Source: Platerodrilus igneus
Taxonomy: Eukaryota; Arthropoda; Insecta; Coleoptera; Lycidae
Reading direction: 5' to 3'
Length of the DNA stretch: 64,000 nt
Assembly (NCBI GenBank): GCA_036346225.1
Contig: JARFIW010001108.1
Location: forward strand, 4,858,501 to 4,922,500
Shown piece after piece: positions 22,893 through 33,729 of the stretch. The number at the start of each line of letters is the position of its first letter. Positions within the stretch are counted from its first letter, which is position 1. Under the pieces are notes generated by a model. That model did not search any database, was not told where the DNA came from, and saw only the letters and a program-made list of their open reading frames with translations. The position numbers and the translations under genes were made by a program.

Positions 22893-24701
22893 CAGATCTA
22901 GAAACTATTACTTTTACATTAGTTGTAGAAACACAAATGTATAAAGCTCATTACTCTATTGCACGATTAAAATTTTAATCAAGAGTATATACAAACATTC
23001 TCTAACAAATGCCAAATATTTCAAAATACTTATCGTTATGGAAATCGTTTTCGACGAATAAAGCTACTTAATAGTTTCTTAAAACTACTAACGTTAACGT
23101 ACCATGGGTTACATTTTTAAGTTTATACAGTTTAAAAAGTTAATTAATTAAAGGAGCTTGTAGGTGATAGTTTCAAACTTTGTATTATGAATACTTGAGG
23201 AGTAATTTTGATTGTAGATATCTCGGAAATAACTAAAATCAACAACCTCGGACTCAATCCAGTCGTTTTAATCAGATCCTACTGGAAAATCTGTGACTTT
23301 GTTAAGACTGGATGTTTACCAATCAACATGCCTTTCCAATATGAAGTTACTACTTTAAGAATCAATTCTTCTTAAAAGTAAAATGTACCAACCTGGTAGG
23401 ATATAATTCCGAACTTTATTTGACTAACCATATTAATCAAATTCAATACCTAATTATTCAATAGTTAACTGTATCTATTCAAGTTAGCGTAATTATCTCT
23501 TTCAATGCTGAACACGAAGTTACAAGCAAACGTATCTTTTTTCAGAAAACAAATTCGAAATTGTCTTCGGCAGAAGTCGGAAAAATTAACTTAGACTGCA
23601 ACTTGAAATTACCTTTGTTATTTTTTTCTATCTAACACATGTGAAGTTATCTGAATTAAAAGAAAGTGCTTTACTATTTCCTGAATCGTCATAATACAGC
23701 GTGTGAACGTTCTTGGTCCCACGACGATGATATCACTGGCGCCAAACGTTACACATTATTAATCAAAACAAATAAACCATGAAATTCCAATATTTAATAT
23801 ATAAAGTAACGGTTAAATCATTTCCAAACTTAAAATAGCCATAATGAATTCAAAAACTTTTGATTATGAGCAATATAGATTACAATGGTAAACCAAAATA
23901 CTACTTTCTTAGATCAAGCAGGCATGCAAATTAAAAATTGTATATTTTAAAAAAAGCAATCTTAACCCTATTGGTGGGTTTACCAATGCAGAAACTATTA
24001 AAATGAAATATGATTATAAACATTTTAAAGAAATGTTAAACAGTATCCACTTCCTTCAATACTACTAAAAAATTACGTTTGCATGTTCACATTTTCCAAA
24101 ATTTTCACATTGGCCGATCTGTGCTTATTCGATTATGTACACTCGTAGCCCCACAAAATTGAATGAAATATTTTTGACTTATTAGGAACTGTAAAATGGG
24201 GATTTTTAGCACAAACTCGTCAATCATTCTTAAGATTTATCCACGTAACTAGTCTCAAAAATCAGCACACGTTTGTTCATGGAAGACGACAGAGTTGACA
24301 CGATAGGAGCGAATTGAAAACATACTGGAGTGCCCGAGAAGCTGTTAACCTTAAGTACGTTGTTGCCAAGAGACACGTGGGGAAATAAAAATTTACCTAT
24401 GCGTAACTTCTGTCTTCTTAACCTTGGGTTGCGTCATTTTTTAAACACACCTTACTTCAAAACCTTCCAATTACAAATACGGCTTTCAATTTAAGGCATA
24501 CCTCTAGAAATCAAGTTAAATCAATATCTAATTTCCAGGGAAACTGGAAATTACAGCGCCACTTAACTCTTCATATTTAATTTAAAGTTTAATTCGTTTT
24601 TCAAATGAGCAAATGAACCAAATTATATCACAGTTTTACAGAAATATTTCTGAAATATATTTCTGCTTTCAGGTTTATAAATTACTATAATATTTACTTA
24701 C
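22893..24701. other. no gene recognised; likely intron or intergenic
   Basis: No supported frame. If the exon at 24702-24782 is real, its minus-strand intron lies here. A GC-rich island at about 23705-23755 contains TCACTGGCGCCAAACGTT, which stands out from its surroundings. Confidence 0.4.
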
Positions 24702-24782
24702 CAAATGCCAAGCCAAGCAGGATACACGCCAGAAACAAAACAACTTCCTGCATTTTCCCCTGAGGCTTTCCAGCACGTTATC
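24702..24782 (-). CDS. putative first coding exon of a secreted protein (signal peptide)
   Basis: On the minus strand an acceptor-like tract, TTTCCTTGTTTCAG, ends at 24783. A 29-nt leader follows, then ATG at 24753-24751 and 17 codons plus one base (MQEVVLFLACILLGLAF, next codon starting with G). The exon closes with a consensus donor, G|GTAAGT, at 24702/24701. Residues 4-17 are a continuous hydrophobic stretch, as in a signal peptide h-region. Acceptor, start, signal peptide and donor all in place within 81 bp is unlikely by chance in this AT-rich sequence. A possible upstream 5' UTR exon ends with CAG|GTAC at 25174. I could not find the next coding exon at lower coordinates, and 17 residues do not identify a family. 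Confidence 0.5.
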
Positions 24783-25846
24783 CTGAAACAAGGAAACACT
24801 TTAAATTGAATAAAAACTACATTAGAAAAGAACTTTTTAAATATACCACTGGAACTGTTACAATCAAAATTAAATTTTGATTAGATTGTGTTCAGTGCTT
24901 CGTATTTCTACTTCATAACGTTATTCCTCCAAAAGTCTGCAAACGAAGTCTGTATAATATTAAAAATCGTTTAACAAAGGCTGGCGTTAAAACAAATATA
25001 TTTCAAAGAGAATCGTAACGAGATTTGTTTTGCGTCTTTTTCCTTTGTGAATTTTTTAATATTTATTTTATCCCGACCAACCTATGCTAAATGACAATAA
25101 TTTTAGGTCGGCGTAATTTAGTCAACTATTAATACTGAACGTACTTTTAAATTTTATTATGCAGAGGTTGTACCTGATAGGGAAACACAGCTGGTTGAGG
25201 TCTGTGAAGGGACCCAATAGCGATTGCTTAAGGAATTGTTAGAGTAGTCCGTTGTGACGCCACAGAGACAAGGTAGATTTTCTTGTATATGTTGGTGAAC
25301 CCTGCAATATTTGTATAGTATGGATTAAATAAATAAAGCGTTGATGTTGCTTGCCTTGCCTATAGCATAAATTTTTTAGAGATACTATTTATTTCTAGTA
25401 ACCATAAAAACACAAGGATAAATAATCAATTCCTTAGTCTATTTTATATCATGGAAAGATTTTTAAAACTTTAAAACATTTTCCAATTATACTATACACC
25501 TTATTTTGAAGATTGATCAAATTCCTAACAAGGTGTTTTAAAAGAGCGTTCAGCGTACGATATTTTATCTTGATTTTTTATTAAAATACTTGTAAATTTT
25601 ATGGTTGTTGAAGTTTAAAAGATATAGACCTTGCTTTTTAATAAAATGCTCTGGTTTGTCAATGGCGAGGGACTAGGAATATTTATTTTCAGATATTGTT
25701 TTCATAGTGAAAATGTTATTGTAGAATAAGTAAACAGTTGGTAAATAAGTGTTACGTACATTGCTTGAATATGGAAAGTCTTTTTGCAGATAGTTGTCTT
25801 GAGTTTTGCGTTGTTTCCCTTGGTTAATTCTTTTTTACTCTTTTTC
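24783..25846. other. possible upstream intron and 5' UTR of the minus-strand exon
   Basis: The sequence around 25174-25330 is less AT-rich than its surroundings and, on the minus strand, offers a CAG|GTACAAC donor at 25174/25173. This is only suggestive of a non-coding first exon. Confidence 0.25.
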
Positions 25847-25897
25847 TTTCACTCTCTCTCTCTCTCTCTCTCTATGTGTATATATATATATATATAC
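25847..25897. repeat. compound (CT)n-(TA)n microsatellite
   Basis: (CT)11 at about 25852-25873, then TATGTG and (TA)9-10 to 25896. The 82-residue plus-strand frame across it is repeat-derived. Confidence 0.95.
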
Positions 25898-26336
25898 TCC
25901 AAATCGCTACATGTAGGAATTCTCGCAATTGTTCATTATCCATTAAATGAAATTAATATTTGCAGTGATCAAAAGAGATATCAAAATAAATATTCTATTT
26001 ATGAAGACACATTTGGACAGAGAGCAGTTTGAATGGTAGAATTCTACGTTTGGTCAATAAAATCGATTTTCGCATTGTTGAGAGTGTTAAACCAATAAGA
26101 TATTTTGTTGTGAGCTGAAACCTCTATTATTGGTGCAGGCAACGTGATTTTAGGAAGTCCATTGTTCTTTAAAAATACAAAATTTTTGGAACCATGTTCT
26201 TGTTTTCAATCTAGATGTGAAATTATAAATATGACAAGGTTTAGTTAGTAAAGTTATTTAAAAATATTACAGTGTTTAATAAATATTAGTGCAAGTTTAA
26301 AGTATCGGCAAAGTGTCTGCAGTTAGGAAAATTGCA
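25898..26336. other. no gene recognised
   Basis: AT-rich; nothing supported. Confidence 0.4.
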
Positions 26337-26567
26337 GGCGGCTCCGTGACGTAGTTGGTATGTGTGTGACTACTATGCCCAAGGTCCCGGGTTCGAAGCC
26401 CGACACGGTCTGCTTGAAAAATATTAGGCAAGCATTTTTCACAAAAATACACCCTCGTTCGGATGAGAGGTAAAATGGAGGTCCTGTGTGTGAGTGTTGC
26501 CACACACGTTAAGGATCTCTACCTTGCTTGGAACAGCAAGGGTTCGGCAAAATTCCAAATTTTCCAG
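26337..26567 (+). mobile_element. tRNA-derived SINE
   Basis: The head (26337-26410) has an A-box region (TGACGTAGTTGG) and a B box GGTTCGAAGCC that differs from the eukaryotic pol III consensus at one position. A CGGG/CCCG T-stem and a CCGTG/CACGG acceptor-like pairing support a tRNA origin. A body of about 90 bp and a 68-bp tail (26499-26567) follow. The tail contains a CCTTGCT...AGCAAGG hairpin and recurs at 11004-11071. Internal pol III promoters drive such elements. Their movement depends on a LINE, and the partner is not identifiable here. Confidence 0.8.
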
Positions 26568-26619
26568 GTAAAAAAAACTCGCTTCCTGGCCAATGCGGTG
26601 CCTTCGGATGTAGTATTGG

Positions 26620-27525
26620 AAAATTACATGTAAAGTTAGTAAAATTGCGCATCGCTCCCTCACACAAGTCGATGTTAATTGCTCTAAACCTATAGTAATA
26701 ACTTCTTTCAATTCTTACAGGTTTCGAGGTTTATCGACAAAGACCATCGCCTTATGGTGTCCCCATAAAAATAATTACAAGCTATAAGGTCTGTGGAACG
26801 AGCGGACCACGTTTCACCACTGAAAAAAAGAGATTAGGTGTCCATGAATAAAGCTACGCACAACTTCCATTGAGACTCTAGCTGTACGTGTTGTTGCGCC
26901 ATCCTGATAGAACCAAACATTTCTTGTACTGATACTTCGTCGTCGCAATTCGGGTATGACAAAAGTTTTCCAACGTGAGAACAGTTAGAGTTACCCGTCT
27001 TGGATCTTTAAAAAAATATGGTGCGATGACTCCAAAACGGCACGCAGCGCACAAAGCGGTGACTTTTTCCTTGTGAAGTGGGCGTTGAAACAGATTACGA
27101 GATTTTTTGTTGCCCAATATCGATAGTTCAGTTAGTTAACAGAACCGCTTAACTGAAAACGAGCCACATTCCTCATAACTTGTAATGGTTTTTTTCATCA
27201 GCACAAATCATTTGCATTCTTTAGGCAAACAGCTGGCGTTGTGCAAAATCTCCTTCATTCGGTTGCTAGACAAACATAAGCCTATAGGGGTGAAAGTGAA
27301 GGTCTCGTAAAATTCTGCGAATTGGCTAATGCTTCTTTTAGTTGGTGGTTCAATACCGAATTTTGTACAAAATGCCCGCTGCACCACAATTTGCGACTCA
27401 CTTTTTGCGAACTCTAGAACATAGAAAACCCTGTGCTCCACAGTAGCCATCTCACTTACAACTGACAGTGACACGAAGTGACGACTTAATGTTGCGCGAA
27501 CTCTACCGGCCGCTTCTGGAACCAT
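26620..27525 (-). pseudogene. Tc1/mariner (DUF4817-type) transposase relic
   Basis: Minus-strand transposase in pieces. The N-terminal DUF4817-like domain at about 27451-27300 reads 'ATVEHRVFYVLEFAKSES' and 'VVQRAFCTKFGIEPPTKRS'. A large part of the middle is missing. A central block at 27117-26950 reads 'RPLHKEKVTALCAACRFG' then 'GVIAPYFF'. The strand between the second and third catalytic residues is recognisable near 26910-26720 as 'FYQDGATTRTARVSMEVV' and, further on, 'FVDKPRNL'. The likely C-terminus continues to about 26620. Stops, frameshifts and deletions throughout make it inactive. No TIRs found. Confidence 0.8.
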
Positions 27526-27559
27526 AATCGCCCGCCTTCCTCTTTTCCTTGGTATATGG

Positions 27560-27700
27560 AACCGTATTACTGCTGCCGTGCACTCAGTAACAGCAGATAC
27601 ACTTTCTCGTGTGTGGGATGAGTTTACCTACCTCGTAGATGTTTGCCATGCAGCAAACAGTGGACACATTGAACATTTACAATGTATTAAAAAACTTTGA
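27560..27700 (+). pseudogene. C-terminal fragment of a second DUF4817-type transposase
   Basis: From 27560 the plus strand reads 'NRITAAVHSVTADTLSRVWD' and then 'VDVCHAANSGHIEHL' to a stop at 27698-27700. This is the typical C-terminus of this family (R..AV.SVT.DTL.R.W.E...R.DVC...NG.HIEHL). It is uninterrupted over 46 codons, better preserved than its neighbour, and in the opposite orientation only 35 bp away. It is therefore a separate insertion or an inverted rearrangement. Confidence 0.8.
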
Positions 27701-29998
27701 AATTTCTTCTTTTCATTACTATAACGATTTTAGATTTGCACTTTAATAAAACAAGGCGTACTTCAAAGAAAACAGGACCTTTTTAAAATGAGAACAAAGA
27801 TAGGGTTTGAAGAAATTATTTATTTCATTCAAAATAGTCTTTTTGAGACTTTATACAGTATTTTAGGTCGTGTGCAGAGATATCTTTGAGAATGAGTGTG
27901 CAAGTTTTTAGGAAGGCTTCCATGTCTGCATAACGCCTTCTTTTCTTCGAGGTTTCTCTAGCACTTCATGAATCTATATGGACCACTGGTTTATTTTCCT
28001 GGCGCCGATTATCCCAGCTTCTCAGGTATTTTATGTAATAAGGCGACTCATACAGTGTATCTGCCGAATCGTCATCCCTTTCGTGTACGCGTATCATTTA
28101 AAAATAAGATCAGGGATATTGCGTGAAAAAATGAAACAGCATTTATGGGAATTTGCTCATGACATTTCCGTATTAGCGAACTACCCATGCTGCTTGATGA
28201 ACTAAATCTAATAGACAATTCCTCTAAAATCGTCGAAGCGAAAATACCTTTTACCGCTAGCTAAAATCATTTTGATGTTTATCAAATTAGGGTTAGTATT
28301 TAACGTTTATATGTAACTTTATTAGAACTATAAGTTTGAATTAAGCAACATTATCTGAACACTTACGCGATTTCGTGTTGGGAATTGTGCGGTTGGTTGT
28401 CAAAGATCGCTTGGTAACTGTCAAGGAATGAAAATTGGCTCTTTAGCGCAAGTGTGGATTTGGTTCCGTTCCCGGCAGTGAACTTGTTACAGTATTCCGT
28501 GCAGAAAAATAGTTGTAAAGTTAGTTCAGAAAATTACCCACACCGAATACCGCAACAAAACAAAAGGGTAGAATGGAAATGTAAAAGAATTGGTTTTTGT
28601 GCCAGTTCAAAACGTCGTAGTGTGGATTGGGTTAAACAGAAAGAAAAAATCGAAACCTTAGTAAAAAGATCTATTTACAAACCGATAAGTCAAACATTTA
28701 CGCAATCGTTCTGTTGTAATTGTGATATAACAAAAGTGTCACTCGCAAATAACACAACATGGAACTATACATTTAAGCAAACATCAATGTAAAATCTTAA
28801 AATCTGACTCCAACCCTGAAAATATACAAGAAGAAAATTAGACAATAAGTACAGTATTTTTATCTGTTTTGTAAAGTGCACTTCCTGAAAGTAATAACTT
28901 ACCCCTAACTGTGTCTATCTTCCACAGCAGCATCAAGAAAAAAATAAAACAGAATAAATGTACTTTAAAACAAGCTGTTTGCCTCTGGTACCATCTTAAA
29001 GGATTTGGAGGTGCGTACTGCACTCACCAATGCACTGGATACTACATGACACAATTTAACTAGAATGCAACACTAAGTACAACAAATCATCTGAGCACCG
29101 CGACTTAAAGCGTTTCCTTTCGATAAAAGGACGTTATATCGAATGATTCCTTTCAAAGTTCAGTCTGTATTTACAACGATTGAAAACAACGTGTTTGCGT
29201 TTTTACAATAATTCTCATCGATAATATGTAAAGTATTCTGCGAACTGTATCTGTAAAAGTACATTTTCCAGCCAGCAGCTACAACACATTTCGAGAATAC
29301 GGCTAGCAAACAACAGCCAATTAACAAAAGCAAAAGGCTTAAATGTACTACAATGACTTCCACTGAATTTGTCGGCATGAAAAAACCATGTATTTTAAAA
29401 TGGTTAGGTAAGTTTGCAACCCTCCTTATAGGTTTATGGAGTGCATGCATAACAGGTTGCCTAACTATTATAGAAACAACAGCGAGGTATTATATCGAAC
29501 TGCAATCCCGGAAATAAATTAATTGAGGAGACGGTTTATTGCTTGTAAACTTGAGCGAGTTCAACACTTGCATGATAACAATATATGATTTCACAATGTC
29601 ATCAAAGCTTTTTTATTTTTACGATGCACATTTCAACGTATTTATAAAGCGAAGTTGTTTAACGATAAGCAGATGCTTTAGGACGTATTTCAACGAATTT
29701 ATAAAGCGGAACTTCTAGACTTCTAACAAACCTATTAAAAACAGTTAAACGATAAGCAAAATATTATAGAATAAATTCCACGTATTTATCGGGTACTGAA
29801 AATTTAAGGAAATATTTAGAGAACGTTTTAGTATACATTTAGTATACATTTGAATTGAATTTGTAAAATAACGATTCGTATGGTTTAAAATAGCATAAAA
29901 ACGGTACAGTCGTTTAGATTAGAATCTTTAGAAAGCGCTAATTAAAAAGAAGTAAAACAAGGAAGTAAGAAATCAAAATTTATATGAAGGATGCAGAA
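27701..29998. other. no firm gene; weak features
   Basis: On the minus strand near 27860-27820, 'YCIKSQKDYFE' and a stop resemble the end of a mariner transposase, but the match is too short to call. The 112-residue frame at 28454-28792 and the 75-residue frame at 27978-28205 carry no recognised domain. A short direct duplication (ATTTCAACGTATTTATAAAG and a variant about 57 bp later) lies at 29630-29770. A TATA-like box at 29895-29901 belongs to the exon downstream. Confidence 0.4.
29895..29901 (+). promoter_or_regulatory. possible TATA box for the signal-peptide exon
   Basis: ATAAAAA here, with CAGTCGT about 20 bp downstream, would give a 5' UTR of roughly 80 nt before the ATG at 29999. Spacing is right for a metazoan core promoter; nothing else confirms it. 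Confidence 0.3.
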
Positions 29999-30136
29999 AT
30001 GGATCGAATGCAGGGATTTAACGTAATAAACTGGATACTTTTTCTTATTCTTATGTATCTATCTTGGTCTCAGGTCTCTTATGCAGAAGATGGTGCTCCA
30101 TATTCAGATAACCGCCACGCCCCCTTAAAAACTGCC
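29999..30136 (+). CDS. putative first coding exon of a secreted or neuropeptide-like protein
   Basis: 46 codons from ATG at 29999 to a consensus splice donor GCC|GTAAGT at 30136/30137, in phase 0. Without splicing the frame would stop three codons later. Residues 1-8 are a short polar start (MDRMQGFN) and residues 9-24 a strong hydrophobic core (VINWILFLILMYLSWS). VSYA at 26-29 fits a signal peptidase site after A29. The rest, residues 30-46 (EDGAPYSDNRHAPLKTA), is hydrophilic, as in the start of a propeptide. It is too short for usual ORF cut-offs. I do not recognise the protein. The following exon should be on the plus strand downstream, but I could not identify it, and the region beyond about 30420 is repeat. 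Confidence 0.5.
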
Positions 30137-30419
30137 GTAAGTAAATAACTATTCATTTTGTTTTTGTCGGATTTTATATTTTACATATTGCGCAATCCTG
30201 ATAAATTTATACCGGACGATATATGCACCAAATTAACTTTAAAATACCAAAAATAACTTCGAAATGTCCCTATATATTAACTTTAAATGCAACAAGCAAC
30301 TTCTAATGTAACAACCACTCCCCTAACAAACCAACGAGCCTAAGTAGCCAAATATCATTTATAAGCACTGCATAAAAAAGAAATCGAATAAAAATCACAA
30401 TGCAGTTCATTATAATAAC

Positions 30420-30880
30420 AACAAATAAAGGAAATATAAAGAATGACAGAGTACTTGTGAGATTGGTTACTCTTTTACAACGATCGTGAAGCTCATAAAA
30501 TTTGTACGTACAAACATTTTCCTTATTCGTCGCGTTTCCTCCTAGCAGATGCAGTGCAGCTATTTCCTTTTAGGCTTTTTATGTCCACAAAACCTTCACA
30601 GTACATTCAAAATGTGTTCTAAATTTACGGTGGTGACAAACCTTGCTAGAGTGACGTGTTCAATAGAATTCAATTGAATAGCACTTGGTGCTTATCAAGA
30701 CCTCATCGAGGATGTGACTCTGTTGTAAATGATGAAAGCATGAATTGGTGTCTCCAGGATATGATAAATAATACGTGTAGATTATCTGATCTCTAGTATA
30801 GAGTTCGAAGAGGGTGTAACTTAGGTTTCTTATTTTTTGCCTTACATTTCCTTTAGTTTAAATTGTATACCATTTGAAGT
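30420..30880 (+). repeat. old dispersed repeat R1, copy 1 (pair at 35750-36230)
   Basis: Colinear with 35750-36230 through shared blocks such as ATAAAGAATGACA, TTACYCTTTTA and CTAAATTTACG, at roughly 60-65% identity by eye with many small indels. Both copies are in the same orientation. Class unknown. Confidence 0.6.
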
Positions 30881-31919
30881 AAACTGAGAACCATTCTACT
30901 TAGCTTTAAATTTGCTTTAGTAGTAGAACTTTCTGTTTACAAATTAAACAAGCCGGATGGTTTGTTTCAGGAAGGAATTTCTACCGGCACTTAAACTACC
31001 CTAAACAAAGTTTTGAGAAAACACCTTTCTAAATATAAACACTGGCTGCTTTTGGCACAACGCTGCAAAATTTACTAGTGTAGTAAATAAGCTATTGCAT
31101 TAGTTATGTAGTAGTCATTATCTCAAAAGGCGTATAAATTAGGATAATAATAACAAGTAATTGTGATTCTATTACAAGAATAGAAACATGGTTGGTAATA
31201 ATAATAATAAAAAGCGCCGACCTGTTTGGCTAAAGACTAGTTACTTATATCAAGAAATAGAAGGATTTTTGACTGCTATTCAGTCTGCAAAATCGGATCC
31301 CAAAATTATGTAACGCTGGCGCGTTACTTAAGTAAACATCAGCTAGTAGAAGTACGTTTATTAATTTCAGTTAGATAGATTAGCTTTTAGCAAGAAAACA
31401 CCTTCTAAAATTTGTAAGCTATGGTAGTTGACATTTAATAACGTTGCTATTTCAATGAAATATTATCTTAGGATAAACAAGTAAATAGGAAAGCACCCGT
31501 TACATTAAATACAAACAATGGTAAATATTGGTACTTTACATCCTTTCGTATTAAATTCAAAAACTTGCAGATAGAAAACGAAAAATATCCGTTCTTATTA
31601 AAGTTATTTGTACAAATTCACACGGATTCAAGGAAAATAACCATGGGACCAATAACTCTAAAACCACAATATTCATAGAAGCAGTCATACAAACAGGTGT
31701 TGAGAACGTAACGAGTGTGCAAACTATCGGTATGACACGCAACATCGTGGGAAATAAGGTTCGTAAGAACAAAATTCACAATGATCTTAAAAACAAAACA
31801 TTTTAAACGCATAATTCATGAGAACGAGAGCAGTATACAATGAACTCCCGGAAACTGTACTTACAAGTACCCGCGGATAGTAAAGGAGTGGACGAAATAT
31901 TAGATATAAAGTTCCAGAC
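30881..31919. other. no gene recognised; likely old repeat
   Basis: No supported frame. A segment near 31300-31420 (ACGCTGGCGCGTTAC...TTAATTTCAGTTAG) has weak similarity to about 49930-50010 and 50875-50900. Confidence 0.35.
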
Positions 31920-32940
31920 ATCAGGCGGGAAACTCTAAAATTCGATTGACATGAGAACACTCATCGTGATGCGAAAGCAGAACGCGACGATATTTGGATC
32001 CGAAGCTGTTAGTGAATAACAAGTGTTCGAACGCGAGAAATGCGGATGTGAAAAATATATCTAAGTAGGAGCTTTCTTTCAACTGCAGTTGAATTTTTAA
32101 TTGCAACAACTTCCTGGGCTGACCGTCGATGGAATTTGAGAAAAGAAAAATTGAGATGCGAATAGAACTGTAACTCGATTAAATTTTTGTTTATTCAGCT
32201 TATAAAAATTACATCCCATTTGATTTATTTAATAACTGTTGTACATCTGTGATTGATGGTATTGATAAGGTGTAAAGTTTACTAAAACGAATTACGTTTA
32301 TTTAACGTGTTGCACGAGAAACACAATTAAAGCTTGTATGTATTTAATTCACACATAGAGAATGAAATTATTGTAGAAGCGAATCAGCATGTCCAATTCA
32401 GTTGGCTAAATTTCCAGGAACTGCATCATTGAATATTAAGTTTGTTTTTAGCGAAACGTGTATATGGCAAATTGGGGGTAGATATTCGTATTTTTTCTTT
32501 GTTGTTATTTGTGTAAAAATCGCGTTTTGATATATAGGTTAGTTATAGATAAAGTAGAGTTTTTTCTATATTTTAAACTAGAAGAAGGAGGTGAAAACGT
32601 TTTCAAGGTGCAAGCAAAACTCCACCAATCCTAGCGGCAGCAATAACTGTCACACAGCTATTCAGAAAATCCACTTTCCGATTAGGCTTTAATTTGCTTC
32701 AGGTGGGTTGGCGCTCAAAGGCTTTAACATAGACAATGGAGTTTAAAAACCTTCAAAAGTAAGTAAGCATACAGGTATTTGGTGGAAGTGCCACAACTTT
32801 TATACTTCTAAGAGTATTTGCTTTTCATAGAACACACCTTCACCACTGTAAGCTAGTCGACAGACCATTTAACTGTTACGTCACTCCGCCCCCTGTAGAG
32901 TAAAAATAATTAAGCAACGTAACTCTAATTCCGCACGTAT
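31920..32940 (+). repeat. old dispersed repeat R2, copy 1 (others at 48770-49740 and 51080-51440)
   Basis: Shared landmarks in order with 48770-49740: TCGATTGACA, an ACTGTTAGT block, GTGATTGRTGGTATT, GATAAGGTGTA, AGAAGGAGGYGA, TGGCGCTCAAAGG, and a final TTTAACTGTTAC/CCCTGTAGAG block. The third copy keeps only the last ~360 bp (GGCGGGTTGGCGCCCAGC...GTTACTACTC). Identity about 60-65%. All copies share orientation. Confidence 0.65.
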
Positions 32941-33569
32941 CAATTATAAGAATCCTGTATAGAAAATGAGTACCGAAGAAAAATTCAGAAATACTAAAAC
33001 ATGCAATTGCAGCATATCCCCTTCTAGCTAATTCTGTATACTGAATCTGTCCTAACAGTTTTGCCAAAATGCATAAAAATTAGCAGTATCAAATTCTCTT
33101 CTAAATCACACAAGATAATATGAATTTAATCAATTTGCTGTATTTGAATTCAATGAAAACCATTTCCATTGGGACGAGACCATTTCTACAGTTCGCTTGC
33201 TGCCCCACAATTTGTATTTTGAAGAGAAAAAAACAATAAAGAGCTTTATCATAGATATTGCTGCATCTCTTACTTTTAATATCGATAAAACTACTGAAAT
33301 TTGTAACAAGTTTGCGTTATGTGAACTATGAATCAGATAAGAAGATGTATATTAAATTTGGACGGACATATTAAATAGATTTCATGAATAATTAATCTTA
33401 ATTAAGTATGATATTCCTTATTTTGTTTCCATAAAGGTAATTTAAATCTTTCAAACAGATTGTAAATGTAATAATCAAGGTCAATGACTTATTTCAAAAC
33501 CGCATATTTAAATTTTAAACGCTGCGCGACGGTTGTTGCACAATAATTAAGAAAAATTTTGTTATACTA
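32941..33569. other. no gene recognised
   Basis: AT-rich; nothing supported. Confidence 0.4.
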
Positions 33570-33627
<58 letters not shown>

Positions 33628-33647
33628 TATATATATATTTTAGATGG

Positions 33648-33686
<39 letters not shown>

Positions 33687-33729
33687 CCTATTATCATAGC
33701 AATATATATATATATATATATATATATAT
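33570..33729. repeat. cluster of three (TA)n tracts
   Basis: TA tracts at about 33572-33639, 33651-33683 and 33704-33728. They are separated by TTTTAGATGGTTA and AACCTATTATCATAGCA. The last spacer, ATCATAGCAATATA, is an inverted version of the TTGCTGTGAT terminus that follows on the right. Confidence 0.95.

Noticed and set aside
27800..27930. Minus-strand YCIKSQKDYFE-stop as a mariner C-terminus
   Set aside because: Match is about eleven residues with no supporting upstream homology.
28454..28792. 112-residue basic frame, first thought to be a transposase N-terminal domain
   Set aside because: Only a few residues could be matched to the DUF4817 pattern and none of the downstream catalytic blocks follow.
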